Assembly (NCBI RefSeq): GCF_944324935.1
Contig: NZ_CALUYG010000003.1
Span: forward strand, 28,340 to 92,339
Length of the DNA stretch: 64,000 nt
From: an uncultured Desulfovibrio sp.
GTDB lineage: Bacteria; Desulfobacterota; Desulfovibrionia; Desulfovibrionales; Desulfovibrionaceae
Reading direction: 5' to 3'
The position numbers and the translations under genes are program-made. Shown in pieces: positions 17,403 to 27,600 of this stretch. Below the pieces are notes generated by a model. The model did no database searches. It saw nothing but the letters and a program-made list of their open reading frames with translations, and was not told where the DNA came from. Each line of letters starts with the position of its first letter. Position 1 is the first letter of the stretch.

Positions 17403-19136
17403 ATGAAATATCTCCCCTCCCAGCTCATGTCCTTCCTGCACGAACGCGGGGCGCGCCACAATATCACCATATTGCGGCGCTTCAGCCTGACGCTCTTCCT
17501 TATGATCGCCGTGTACAGCGTGCTCTTTCACCTCATCATGGAGTACGAGGGGCAATACCATTCCTGGATCACCGGCGTCTACTGGACGCTTACCGTCATG
17601 TCCACGCTGGGTTTCGGGGACATCACCTTCACTTCGGACCTCGGCCGCGTCTTCTCCATCATCGTGCTCATGTCCGGGGTGATCTTCTTCCTCATCATGC
17701 TGCCGTTCACCTTCATCCAGCATTTCTACATGCCCTGGCTGGAAAGCCAGAAAAAGGACATGGTCCCCCGACAGCTCCCCCCCGCCACGCACGGGCACGT
17801 CATCATCGCGGGCAGCGGTCCCATCACGCTCAACCTTGCCGACGATCTCACCCGCTACGGCGTGCGTAACGTCCTGCTGTGCCATGATCCCCAAAGCGGC
17901 CTCGAGCTGCTGGAACAAGGCTATGAGGTGGTGGCCGGCGACCACGACGACGTCAAGACCTACGCCAAGCTGCGGGCGGACGCCGCCGCCATGCTGGTTG
18001 TACTGGATACGGACATCCGCTGCACCAACATCGTCTTTTCCGCGCGTGAAGCTGCACCGCGCGTGCCCATCGCCGCCGGCGTGGAAAATCCCGACGCCAG
18101 CGACATCCTGCGGCTGGCCGGGTGCACGCGGGTCTTCCAGTTCCACAGCGTGCTCGGCAAGGCGCTGGCCCGCCGGGTGCTCAATACGGCCCAGCGGGTG
18201 AGCATCATGGGCCGCTTCGGCAATCTGGTGGTGGCCGAAGCGCCTGTCATGCGCAGCCATCTTTCGGGTAAGACCCTGCTGGAATGCGGCCTGCGCGAAA
18301 ATACCGGCGTCAACGTGGTAGGGATCTGGGATCGGGGTGTGTTCCAATTGCCGCAACTGTCCACGGTCTTCACCGAGAGCTGCGTGCTCGTGGTGGCCGG
18401 GACGGAAGCGCAGATACGCGCGCTGGACAAGCTCATCAGCACGCCCCGCGAGAATGCCGTGCAGCCGCCGGCCGTCATCCTCGGCGGCGGCCGTGTGGGA
18501 CTTTCCGTGGCGGCCCATCTGGCGCGGCGGCGCATCCCGGCGGTCATCGTGGATCGTCAGGCGCACATCAATTCCGGCGAAACGCCCCATATCCGCGGGG
18601 ACGCCTCGGATCTGGCCGTGCTGGAAAAGGCGGGCATACGCACCACGCCCTCCATCATCATCACCACGCACGATGACGACGCCAACATCTATCTGAGCAT
18701 CTACTGTCGCCGCCTGCGCCCGGATGCCCAGATCCTCTGCCGCGCCTCGCTGGACCGCAACGTCTCCGGCCTGCACAGCGCCGGCGCGGATCAGGTGCTT
18801 TCGCTGGCCTCGCTGGTCAGCAGCAGCATCTTCAACATGCTCTCGCCGGACAAGCTGCTTATGATCAACGAGCGCCTGTCCATCTTCCGCTACACCATAC
18901 GCGGCGCACTGGCCGGAAAAAGCCTGAAGGACTGCGGCATCCGCAACAAGACGCAATGCAGCGTGCTGGCCATTCGCGGCGCTGACGGCTCCATGCACGT
19001 CAACCCGCCGCCGACCCACATCTTTGCACTCCGGGACGCCCTCTACCTCATCGGCGACTCGGAAGCGGAGGACAAATTCCGTGCCCACTATGGCATTGAC
19101 GAAGACATGGGGACGCATGACGTGGATCTGAGCTGA
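17403..19136 (+). CDS. Potassium channel with two RCK/TrkA domains
   Basis: A 577-residue membrane protein. Two TM helices (about 28-50 and 85-110) bracket a pore loop TLTVMSTLGFGDITF; the selectivity filter is TLGFGD rather than the common TVGYGD, a change tolerated in several prokaryotic channels. Two cytoplasmic RCK units follow, the first from about residue 127 (HVIIAGSGPITLNLADDL) and the second from about 355 (AVILGGGRVGLSVAAHLARR), each with a TrkA-C-like lobe. This Kch/MthK-type layout forms a gating ring that responds to nucleotide or ions. The ATG at 17403 follows GAGGACAAAC. It follows the polysaccharide genes but is separated by 150 bases and is probably unrelated to them. Confidence 0.87.
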   Translation: MKYLPSQLMSFLHERGARHNITILRRFSLTLFLMIAVYSVLFHLIMEYEGQYHSWITGVYWTLTVMSTLGFGDITFTSDLGRVFSIIVLMSGVIFFLIMLPFTFIQHFYMPWLESQKKDMVPRQLPPATHGHVIIAGSGPITLNLADDLTRYGVRNVLLCHDPQSGLELLEQGYEVVAGDHDDVKTYAKLRADAAAMLVVLDTDIRCTNIVFSAREAAPRVPIAAGVENPDASDILRLAGCTRVFQFHSVLGKALARRVLNTAQRVSIMGRFGNLVVAEAPVMRSHLSGKTLLECGLRENTGVNVVGIWDRGVFQLPQLSTVFTESCVLVVAGTEAQIRALDKLISTPRENAVQPPAVILGGGRVGLSVAAHLARRRIPAVIVDRQAHINSGETPHIRGDASDLAVLEKAGIRTTPSIIITTHDDDANIYLSIYCRRLRPDAQILCRASLDRNVSGLHSAGADQVLSLASLVSSSIFNMLSPDKLLMINERLSIFRYTIRGALAGKSLKDCGIRNKTQCSVLAIRGADGSMHVNPPPTHIFALRDALYLIGDSEAEDKFRAHYGIDEDMGTHDVDLS

Positions 19137-19555
19137 GGACTGCTCACACTATCTGCTTCTTGTTGGGGGGAAGGAGAACCCCTCGCCGCGCGCGGAAGGG
19201 GTCCCCTTCCCCCCAAGCCCCCCATCTCTTCCCCAGCGCGCTTTAAGAGCTTTTGCCTTTGAAAAAGGCAAAATGCGAGGCGGCGGCACAGCACTGCCCA
19301 GCCGAAACCACGCGAAAAAAAACGCGTTTTTTCCGCGAAACGCCAGAGGCCGTATGGTTTGAAACGCGAAGCGCTTCAAACTGAAAATGCTCTATCTGGG
19401 AGGAGGCAGAGCGCATGGTATGGCATGCACTCTTCAAACATGCGGAGCGGATGGTCTTACAAAGCTTATCCTCCTGGATCCGTCATAAAACTTATAGCAG
19501 CAGGCTCTTGGGCAGCTCCCCCCTGCCGTCCCATCGTCCCTTTACGAGGTTCGCC
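19137..19555. repeat. Gene-free stretch with copy C (inverted) of the dispersed repeat
   Basis: A long hairpin (arms about 19165-19183 and 19196-19214, GGGGGGAAGG against CCTTCCCCCC) is followed by CCCCAGCGCGCTTT, which is the reverse complement of the corresponding part of the repeat near 20,820. The hairpin lies just after the channel gene and may terminate it. From 19,330 to 19,555 I see only short inverted pieces and no clear gene. Confidence 0.6.
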
Positions 19556-20692
19556 ATGACGACCGCCTTTCAGAAACGCCTGGAAGAAGGCATACAGCAG
19601 CGCCTGTCCTCCCGCAGATACCACTATGTGGACAACAGCTACGCCTATTATGTCCATCCCTGTGAGGAAAACATGCGGGAGGACAAGGACTGGTTCGCCC
19701 GCTATCCGCATATCGACCCCACCGCCTTCATGGCGGCCCATGCGCGGGAGATCGCCCGGCAGGTGCTGACCAAGGGCACGCTGTATGGCCTGCTGGCCGA
19801 CCGGCACTCACGGGACACGCTGCTGCTGGTCGCCCTGTACGCCCTGCTGGGACACCGTTTCGTCCGCTTCCCCTACCATACGCCGGGCGCGACGGCACGC
19901 CGGCAGGCCCTGCACGAGCGCTGCCGCGTGGCGGAGGAGGATCCCGCCATACGCGAGGCCCTTGCCCGCGACGCCTTCGGCGTGGGCTGCCGCCTGGAGC
20001 GCTACCGGGCGCGCATGGCCGGCGAAGCGGTCGATTTTTACGGTACGAGCGAGTTCCTGTACCAGCTTGCCGCCTTCCCGCCCTACCGCTATGCCGCAGG
20101 TCCGGTCAGCGTGGCCGTACGGCCGGGGGATCATGTCATCGACTGCGGGGCCTGCTACGGCGATACGGCCCTGTTTTTCGCCGCCTGCGCGGGCGAAGAT
20201 GGCAAAGTGCTCTCCTTTGAGCCGCATCCGGGCATCGGACAGCTCTTTCGGCACAACAGGGATCTGAATCCCCGCCTTGCCCGGCGTATGACGCTGTTGC
20301 CCGCGGCCACCGGCGAAACGGCGGGAGGGACGGTCGCCTTTTCCCTCTGCGGGCCGGGCAGCCATCTTGAGCACAGCAATCCCCGCCTGCAACGGGCGGA
20401 CATCCCGCTGACGAGCATCGATGCCGAAGCGGATCGCCTGGACTGGCCGCGAGTGGATTTCATCAAAATGGATGTGGAAGGCGCGGAACTCGCCACCCTC
20501 AAGGGCGCGGAACGCACCCTGCGCCGCTTTCGTCCCCGGCTGGCCGTCTGCCTCTATCACAGCCCGGAAGACTTCTTCCGCATCCCGCGCTTTCTGGTGG
20601 AATGCGATCTGGGCTACCGCTTCTATCTGGAACACCACTTCATGAACGGCTGGGAGACCGTCCTCTACGCCCTGCCTGCTGCGGCATGCTGA
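19556..20692 (+). CDS. FkbM-family methyltransferase
   Basis: A 378-residue protein whose C-terminal half is an SAM-dependent FkbM methyltransferase: VIDCGACYGDTALFFA is the SAM-binding loop near residue 198, LSFEPHPG supplies the acidic residue after strand 2, and VDFIKMDVEGAELATLKGA is the family hallmark near 302. The N-terminal 180 residues match nothing I recognise and may bind the acceptor. FkbM enzymes O-methylate sugars or small molecules, so a link to the sugar-nucleotide cluster 2.3 kb upstream is plausible but not shown. The ATG at 19556 lies after ACGAGG. Confidence 0.85.
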   Translation: MTTAFQKRLEEGIQQRLSSRRYHYVDNSYAYYVHPCEENMREDKDWFARYPHIDPTAFMAAHAREIARQVLTKGTLYGLLADRHSRDTLLLVALYALLGHRFVRFPYHTPGATARRQALHERCRVAEEDPAIREALARDAFGVGCRLERYRARMAGEAVDFYGTSEFLYQLAAFPPYRYAAGPVSVAVRPGDHVIDCGACYGDTALFFAACAGEDGKVLSFEPHPGIGQLFRHNRDLNPRLARRMTLLPAATGETAGGTVAFSLCGPGSHLEHSNPRLQRADIPLTSIDAEADRLDWPRVDFIKMDVEGAELATLKGAERTLRRFRPRLAVCLYHSPEDFFRIPRFLVECDLGYRFYLEHHFMNGWETVLYALPAAAC

Positions 20693-20721
20693 CGCAATAC
20701 CGTAGGACCTGCTAATACAAA

Positions 20722-20900
20722 TTTTATAACTAATTGCAATAGATAAAATAAATAAGCCGTACACGCTCCACTTGCCTTTGGAGGCGGGGCCGCCTCGTAT
20801 CCCTGACTCTTCCCCGGTAAAAGCGCGCTGGGGAAGGGATGGGGGCTTGGGGGAAGGGGAACACCTCCCGCGCAGGCGGAGGGGTTCCCCTTCCCCCAAA
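20722..20900. repeat. Copy B of the dispersed repeat, ending in a long hairpin/terminator
   Basis: This shares blocks with 715-880 and, inverted, with 19160-19260. It ends in a near-perfect hairpin: GGGGGAAGGGGAAC (20849-20862) pairs with GTTCCCCTTCCCCC (20884-20897), extended by CCTCC/GGAGG inside. It sits between converging genes (FkbM plus, thioesterase minus) and should work as a terminator in both directions. Confidence 0.75.
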
Positions 20901-20926
20901 CAAGTAGCGAATCGTGTTAACAACAC

Positions 20927-21397
20927 CTAGGCGGCCACAGCCGCCCGCAGGAAGGCCCGGACCTCTTCCTCGTCCGTCACCACGGCAAAATCATGCCGCA
21001 GATCGTCGGGAACGCGGATGGCCCGGCCCGTGCTCATATCGACATACATCCAGGCCGTTTCCGCCTCGGCCAGCACGGCCCCGTCCGCCCGCCGCAGGAA
21101 TGCGTAGCGCCGCAGGCACTGGCGCGAGGCGTATTCGGACACCCAGGTGGCCGCCAGCAGCACATCCCCGGCCACGGCCGGCCGCTTGTAGGTGATGGTA
21201 TGGCGATGCACCACCCAGCCCTGTCCGGCGGCGGCATAACGCTCCATGCTCCAGCCCTGCGCGGCGGAATGGGCCACGGCGAGATCCTGCATCCACTCCA
21301 CATAGCGCACGTTGCTCACCCGCCGCTGCATGTCCATATCCCGCTCCGCGACCTCTATGCGGCAGGTGAAGATACGGCATCCGCCAGTTTCAGTCAT
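20927..21397 (-). CDS. Acyl-CoA thioesterase (hot-dog fold, 4HBT/FadM-like)
   Basis: A 156-residue cytoplasmic protein with the hot-dog fold signature: an AERDMDMQRRVSNVRYVEWMQ segment near residues 18-37 that contains the catalytic Asp and the VxNxxYxxW pattern of 4-hydroxybenzoyl-CoA and FadM/YbgC-type thioesterases. It hydrolyses an acyl-CoA or acyl-ACP thioester of unknown chain. The start overlaps the end of the upstream glycosyltransferase gene by 8 bases, so the two are co-translated; the pairing suggests a lipid or cell-surface role but does not prove it. Confidence 0.83.
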   Translation of the reverse strand: MTETGGCRIFTCRIEVAERDMDMQRRVSNVRYVEWMQDLAVAHSAAQGWSMERYAAAGQGWVVHRHTITYKRPAVAGDVLLAATWVSEYASRQCLRRYAFLRRADGAVLAEAETAWMYVDMSTGRAIRVPDDLRHDFAVVTDEEEVRAFLRAAVAA

Positions 21398-22502
21398 GTT
21401 CCCTCCCCCCTGCGCCGCCTTCTTCGCTGACGACGGGCGCTCCGCTCAGGGGCAGACGCCCCGTGCGGATGAAGGCGTCCACCAGACCGAACACCAGTTC
21501 ATTGCCGCAGAAGCGCCCGCGGGCGATGTTCTCCCGGAAGCGGGGCAGGTCCGCTTCGAACCGCCGCAGCAGCTCCGGCGAGAGGCGCAACATGTCGGCC
21601 TGCATGCCGTAGCCCAGCCGTTCGATATAGAGCGCATTGAACCGCTGCTCCACCATAGCCTTGAGCGGCAGGGTCAAAATGGGCTTGCCCAGATGCAGCG
21701 CCTCGGTCATAAGCGTGTGTCCGCCTCCCTGGATGACGTAGGAACAGCCTTCCAGCAGACGCAAAAAACCCTCTTCGCTTTTCTGCATGAAGATGACGTT
21801 GCCTTCCCGCCCTTCCGTGCGGTCATAGCCGTAGACGTAACAGGTGCGCGTGGTGGACTGCCGCAAAAAGTCGATGAGCGCGCGGTGGGTGGAATTGCTC
21901 TGGTAGACCAGCACATGGCCGTCATCACGCGGCGCAAGCCGCAGCACCCGGTCGCGCAGGATGGGCGGAACCACCCGCGCCCGGTAGCGCGGCAGCACCG
22001 GCGGCTGATAAAAGGAGACGATGAGATTGTCCCCCGTGGGACGGAAGAGATAACGCGGCGTCAAGCCCTGCAAAAAGGCATCCCACCACATGTCCGGCGG
22101 CAGATCGTGCCGGCAGCAGGTGATGACGTGCTGGTGGTCCAGCGTCAGACAGGGCAGCCCGGCCCGCTCCGCCGCCCGCGGCACGAAATATTCCAGATCG
22201 GTCATGCAGACGTCAGGCCGGAATTCGTCCATGATGCGCAGCACGGCGTCCACATGACGCCGGCGATGCAGCAGCAGGGGGACGGCGCGGCGGATGGTGG
22301 CCGCCAGATCCACCTGATAGTTGCGGAACACCGTCCCCAGATTGGGGATGCGGCGGACGGGGAACTCCGGCTCCAGAACGCGCGGGGCATCATCATTGGC
22401 GACAAAGAGGAATTCATGCCCGTCGAGCCGCCGTGCGATGGTCAGCCCCCGCATGGCGTGCCCATGCCCCGTGCCGTGGATACCGTACAAAATGCGCGCC
22501 AT
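21390..22502 (-). CDS. MurG/UGT-like glycosyltransferase (GT-B)
   Basis: A 370-residue GT-B enzyme. The N-terminus MARILYGIHGTGHGHAMRG resembles the Gly/His-rich acceptor loop of MurG and MGDG-synthase-like enzymes, and the C-terminal half contains VIQGGGHTLMTEALHLGKPILTLPL-type donor loop (around 270-295), with QGGGHTLMTEAL the clear core. It could add a sugar to a lipid or polysaccharide carrier; donor and acceptor are unknown. A GAAAGGGAGG site precedes the ATG. It leads a two-gene operon with the thioesterase and diverges from the TPR gene at 22,664. Confidence 0.82.
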   Translation of the reverse strand: MARILYGIHGTGHGHAMRGLTIARRLDGHEFLFVANDDAPRVLEPEFPVRRIPNLGTVFRNYQVDLAATIRRAVPLLLHRRRHVDAVLRIMDEFRPDVCMTDLEYFVPRAAERAGLPCLTLDHQHVITCCRHDLPPDMWWDAFLQGLTPRYLFRPTGDNLIVSFYQPPVLPRYRARVVPPILRDRVLRLAPRDDGHVLVYQSNSTHRALIDFLRQSTTRTCYVYGYDRTEGREGNVIFMQKSEEGFLRLLEGCSYVIQGGGHTLMTEALHLGKPILTLPLKAMVEQRFNALYIERLGYGMQADMLRLSPELLRRFEADLPRFRENIARGRFCGNELVFGLVDAFIRTGRLPLSGAPVVSEEGGAGGREHD

Positions 22503-22663
22503 GCCGCCTCCCTTTCTCCCTCGCGCCCCAGCGGCAGACGTCAGACACGGCTGTACGCTGGCGGAATACTGCTTTCTGAGCCTAACAGCGGGGCGCGGCC
22601 GCCGTCAACATGCCCTTGCTCTCGGCACGCGAATTGGGCATACTCCCCGGCAGGAGCCAGCTT

Positions 22664-23251
22664 ATGAACGTCCGCAAGATTCGTGAAGACCTCGGCCGGG
22701 CCCGCGCCTGCCTCAAACGCAACGAGACGCCGCGCGCCCTTTATCTCATCGTCACCGCCTTCAAGGAGACCGGCGCCAATCCGCCCATGGATCTGCGCGG
22801 CGATTTCCGGGAGACCATCACGGCCCTGTCCAGGGATGAGGACTTCCGCCGGGAACATCCCGCGCCCATCTCCTACCAGCCCGGCAATGAACGCGAACTC
22901 TGCAACCTGCTCATCAAACTCTACAAGTCCGTGCAGGGGCAGGAAAAGCAGGAAGATTACGAAACCACCCTGCAACGCAAGCTGGGACTGGATCGCTGCC
23001 TCAAGGAGGGCCGCGCCCTGCTCGCCCAGGGCAAGGCCTCGGAGGCCGATGCCGTATTCATGGAGGGGCTCAAGAACTTCCGCAATGAGCAGGCCGTGTT
23101 CAGCCTCATGGCCAAGGCGCACATGGAAGCCGGCGAATATGTGCGGGCCCTCGGCTACATCAAGAAGGGCCTGAGCTATGTGAAAGACGACCCCACCCTG
23201 CGGGAACTCGGCCAGATCTGTCTGCAAAAGCGCGAAGAAATGAAGCGCTGA
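22664..23251 (+). CDS. Tetratricopeptide-type conserved protein
   Basis: A 195-residue soluble, charged protein. The C-terminal part (about 115-190) reads as TPR-like helices (GRALLAQGKASEADAVF, then AKAHMEAGEYVRALGYI). No catalytic motif is visible, and it has no signal peptide. I do not recognise a named family; similar small TPR proteins are common in sulfate reducers. The start is set by CAGGAG 8 bases before the ATG. It precedes the nuclease-ATPase pair but a separate promoter lies between. Confidence 0.72.
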   Translation: MNVRKIREDLGRARACLKRNETPRALYLIVTAFKETGANPPMDLRGDFRETITALSRDEDFRREHPAPISYQPGNERELCNLLIKLYKSVQGQEKQEDYETTLQRKLGLDRCLKEGRALLAQGKASEADAVFMEGLKNFRNEQAVFSLMAKAHMEAGEYVRALGYIKKGLSYVKDDPTLRELGQICLQKREEMKR

Positions 23252-23283
23252 CGCCCGTCCCCTGCCCGGATGCCGCCGGCCGC

Positions 23284-23312
23284 TTGTCAGTCGTCTGGAA
23301 AAAGTCTAAAGT
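23284..23312 (+). promoter_or_regulatory. Sigma-70 promoter for the nuclease-ATPase operon
   Basis: TTGTCA (23284-23289), a 17-base spacer and TAAAGT (23307-23312) are followed by a leader of about 33 bases to the ATG at 23352. Confidence 0.6.
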
Positions 23313-23351
23313 TTTGCCTCTTTCTTCCCTTCACCGTCAACGAGGCAAAGC

Positions 23352-24632
23352 ATGGACATCGTGCGGTACATACATGCGGCCGATCTGCACCTGGATACTC
23401 CCTTTCAGGGACTTGCCCGGGAGGCCGCCCAGAGCGGCCATCTTTCCCGGCTCATGCAGGATGCCACCTTCACCGCCCTGGAGCGCCTTTTCCGCTTCTG
23501 TGAAGAAAAGCGCCCGGACTTCCTCGTCCTGGCCGGCGACATCTACAATCAGGAAAACTACAGCGCCAAGGCTCAGCTTGCCCTGCGGGACGGCTGTCGC
23601 CGGCTCGATGCGCTCGGCATCCGGGTCTTCATGGCCCACGGCAACCATGATCCGCTCTCTTCCCGGCTCACGGCCATCCACTGGCCGGACAACGTCACCG
23701 TTTTCGGGCCGGATGTGGAAAGCCATCTCCTGGAAAGGGACGGCCAGCCGCTGGCGCTCGTCCACGGCATAAGCCATGCCGGTTCCCGCGAGAACCGCAA
23801 CCTTGCCCAGCTCTTCCGCAGGGATGATACGCGGGACGTCTTCCAGCTCGGCGTGCTCCACTGCACCGTGGAAGGCGAGGCCAAGGGCGACCGCTACGCC
23901 CCCTGCTCGCTGGAGGACCTGCGCCGCAGCCGTCTCGACGCCTGGGCGCTGGGGCACATCCACCAGCGTCGCCAGTGGGAGGAAGAGAGCTTCATCGCCT
24001 ACAGCGGCAACGCGCAGGGACTGCACATCAACGAAACGGGCCCCCGCGGCTGCCTGCTGGTCACGGCCTGCCCCCGTGAGGGCGGCTGGCGCTGCGACAG
24101 CGAGTTCCTGCGCCTCGGCCCGGTGGAATGGCGGAAGCTCGTTCTGCCGCTCGACGCGGTGGACACGCTGGACGCGCTGGAGGACAGGCTCACCCGCCTC
24201 CTGGAAGAAAGCGCCGGCGCCCTTGACGGCAGTTGTGAAGCGCTCATCGCCCGTGTGACGCTCACCGGCCGCACGCCGCTGGACGATCCGCTGCGCAAGG
24301 CCGAGGTGTGCGCCGATCTTCAGGAACGCCTGCTGCACCTGGCCGCCAACTCCCCGCGCATCTGGCTCAAGGATCTGCTGGTGGAGACCCGCCCCCTGCT
24401 CGATGAGGCCGAATACCGCCGCCGGGAGGATCTGCTGGGCGAGACCATGCGCCTCATCGACGAGATGCGCCGCCACCCCGAGCAGCTTGCCGAACTTGAC
24501 GCGGCGGCCCTTGCCCCCCTCTTTTCGCATACCCGCATGCGCAAGGCCCTTGCGCCGCCGGACCCGGAAGAAAGCCGCCGCCTGCTGGACGAGGCCCAGC
24601 GCCTGTGCATCGATCTGCTGGAGGTCCGCTGA
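23352..24632 (+). CDS. YhaO-like metallophosphoesterase, DNA exonuclease (SbcD/Mre11 type)
   Basis: A 426-residue cytoplasmic phosphoesterase with all Mre11-type metal motifs: HAADLHLD (8-15), LAGDIYN (about 60), HGNHDP (about 97), HGISH (about 137) and LGHIHQ (about 200). The C-terminal 150 residues are the helical region that contacts the partner ATPase. With the next gene it would form a nuclease-ATPase complex for trimming DNA ends, like SbcCD or B. subtilis YhaO-YhaN. Its stop codon overlaps the start of the partner gene (TGATG). The pair is a general repair system; I see nothing that marks it as defence-specific. Confidence 0.9.
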   Translation: MDIVRYIHAADLHLDTPFQGLAREAAQSGHLSRLMQDATFTALERLFRFCEEKRPDFLVLAGDIYNQENYSAKAQLALRDGCRRLDALGIRVFMAHGNHDPLSSRLTAIHWPDNVTVFGPDVESHLLERDGQPLALVHGISHAGSRENRNLAQLFRRDDTRDVFQLGVLHCTVEGEAKGDRYAPCSLEDLRRSRLDAWALGHIHQRRQWEEESFIAYSGNAQGLHINETGPRGCLLVTACPREGGWRCDSEFLRLGPVEWRKLVLPLDAVDTLDALEDRLTRLLEESAGALDGSCEALIARVTLTGRTPLDDPLRKAEVCADLQERLLHLAANSPRIWLKDLLVETRPLLDEAEYRRREDLLGETMRLIDEMRRHPEQLAELDAAALAPLFSHTRMRKALAPPDPEESRRLLDEAQRLCIDLLEVR

Positions 24633-27600
24633 TGTATATCCAATCCTTCCATATCGACGGCTTCGGCATCTTTGCGGACGTGCAGGTGGATAATCTGCCC
24701 CCGGGCCTGACAGTCTTCCTGGGCGAGAACGAGGCCGGCAAGTCCACCTGTCTGGAATTCCTGCGTACCATGCTGGTGGGCTATCCCCATGCCCGCAGCC
24801 GCGAGGCGCGCCGCATCCCCCCGCCCCTGCGCGGCGGCCAGCCCGGCGGCAGCCTGCATCTCGTCAGCGAGGAACAGGGCGACATCCATCTGATCCGGCG
24901 CCCCGGACAGGACGGCGGCGTGCTGACCCTCTGCAATGCCGACGGCGCCCCGCTGGAAAACAGCCTGCTCCAGCAGCTGCTTTTCGGCATCAACCGGGAT
25001 GTCTACCGCAACGTCTTCGGCTTCAGCCTCACTGAATTGCAGACATTCGAGAGCCTTTCCGGCGACGGCGTGCGCAACGCCCTCTACGGGGCCAGCTTCG
25101 GCGCGGGCCTGCGCTCGCCCGTGGAGGCCCTGCGGGAACTGGACAGCCGCAAGGACGCTCTTTTCCGCTCCAGCGCCAGCAAGCCCCGCCTCAATGAGGA
25201 ACTGACGGCGCTGGAGAAGCTGCGCGGCGAGATCCAGGCCGTCAGCGAGGAATCAGCCGGCTATGACCAGCTGGCCACCAGCCTCAACGAAAAAAAACAG
25301 ACGCTCGCCGCCCTGCGGGAACGCCGTGCGGTGGTGGACGACGAACGCCGCCGGGTGGAACGCCGCCTCAACGTCTGGCAGCAGTGGGACGAATGGCGCA
25401 AATGCGGCCTGCGCCTGGCGGCCTTTCCCGCCGTCAGCGCCGCGTTCCCCGAAGACGGCCCCGCCCGTCTGGCCCGCGCGCAGGAAGCCCGGGAAACCTG
25501 CGAGCGCGCCCTGGCCGCCCAGCAGGAAAAATCCTCCCGCCTGCGGGAGCGACGCGAGGCCCTGGAAGAAGATGCCGCCCTCCTGGACGCCCTGCCCCGT
25601 CTGCGGGCCCTGGCGGAACGCAAGAGCGGCTTTCGGCAGGCTCAGCTGGCCCTGCCCCGCCTGTGCGGCGAAAAGGAGCGGGCGGATGCCGACCTGGCCC
25701 GCGAGCTGGAACGCCTCGGCCCCGACTGGGATTGCGAACGCATCCGGCAGACGGATCGCGGCATCTTCGCCGACAAGGATCTGGAACGACAGGCCCGGGA
25801 GCTGAATGCCGCGGATTCCAGCCATCAGGCGGCTGTCGACTCGCTTGATCGCCTCAACCGCGACGTGGAACTCTGCCGGCGCGACATCGCCTCCGCCACG
25901 GCCGCCCTGGAGATGCTGCCCCAGCCTGTGGCCGCCCTCGGCGAGGCTGACCGCGACCGCCTGCGGCAGACGCTCGTCCTGCTGGAAGAGGGCCGCCAGC
26001 GCCTGCCCGCGCGGGAACGGGCGGTACAGCAGGCGCGCCATACCTTTGAACGCGCCCAGGAACGGCTCAGGCTGGCGGCGGACGAACCGCGCGCCGCGCT
26101 GGATGCTCTGCTGAGCAAACGCGAAGAGGCGCTGGGGCTGGCCCGCGAAGTACAGGCCAGCATCGACAGCGCCGGCGAGGCGGCCCGGGCCGTGCAGCAG
26201 GCCGAGGAACAGGCCGATATGCTGCGTGCCCGGCTGGAACAGCTCCGCGAGGAGCAGCGCGGCAGCAACGGCCCCAGCCGGGAAGCCCTCGACAACCGCA
26301 GCAGCGCCCTCCGCTCGCTGCGAGCCCTGTCCGCTTCGCTGGAAACGGAACAGGAACGCCTCAAGGAATTGAGCGAACGCCTCAGCGCCGAAAAGGAACC
26401 CGCCGCCGTCAAGAATCTTGCCCTGCTCGTGCTGGGCGGCATCATCATGCTGCTGGGCATCGGCATCCTCGTGGGGCACTGGCAATTCGGGCTGGAAAGT
26501 CTCGCCATCACCGAGACCCTGCATCTGCCCATGACGCTCTGGTCCGGCTATCTCGTGCTGGTCTGCGGCGCTATGGCTGTGGGCGGCGGCCTGCCGCGCC
26601 GCAACGGCCCGGAGGCAAAGCGCCTCCGACAGGAACGCCTCCAGCTGGAGAGCCGCCGCGAGACCTGCGCCCTGCATGTCGCCGAACTGGGCGACAAGGC
26701 CCGCAAGCTCTGTCAGGAGGCAGGGGTGGACAGCATGGATCCCGAAACGCTGGAAGCCGTGGAGGTCATGCTGGAACGCAAGCGGGAACAGTGCTTCAAT
26801 CAGGAACGCAGCCACAAGGAAGCCGAGGAACTGCAACGCGAGATCAGCCTTGCCCGCACACGCATCGCCGAATTGCAGACCAGATCCCAGGAGATGCAGG
26901 CCGTCGTCCAGCGCATCCGCCGTCGCTGGCAGGATTTTATGAGCATGCTGCGGGTGGTCAACGTGCCCGCGCCGGAAAGCGCCGAAAGCTTCTTTGCCCG
27001 TGCCGAGTCGGCCCGTGCCGCCTGGGATGCCGTGGAGAATGCACAGGCCGAGCTGGAAGGCCAGCGTGCCGATCTCGCCCAGTACGAAAACACCCTGCGG
27101 GCCTTTGCGCCCGTTCAGGAATGCCTGCGCGAGCCCGGCGACCTGCCCGCCCTGCTGGAAGCCGTGCGTCAGGTGCTGGAGTCCTGCCGCGAGGCCGACG
27201 CCGCGCGCGAGCAGCGCATCAAGGCGACCGCCACATTGCAGCACCACAAGGATGAGCTGGAACGCATCCAGGAACGTCAGGCCGAGGCCTCCGAAGCGCT
27301 GGCCCGGGCGCAGGCCCGCCTTGAAGCGGCCCGCAGCGACTGGGGCGACTGTCTTTCCGGTCTGGGGCTGGGCGAGGATCTTGATCCCGAGACAGTGCGT
27401 AAGGCCCTGCAATGTATGGACACCTGCCTGTCCCTTGATGCCGGCTGCCAGCGGCTGGCGGCGGAACTGGCCCAGAACGAACAGGAGATGGCGGCCCTGC
27501 GCCAGCCGCTGGAACAGCTGCTGACCACGCTCGCGCGCCCCCTGCCCCGGGACGAGGAAGGGGCCATCGACTGGCTCGGCGCGCTGGACAGCACGCTGGA

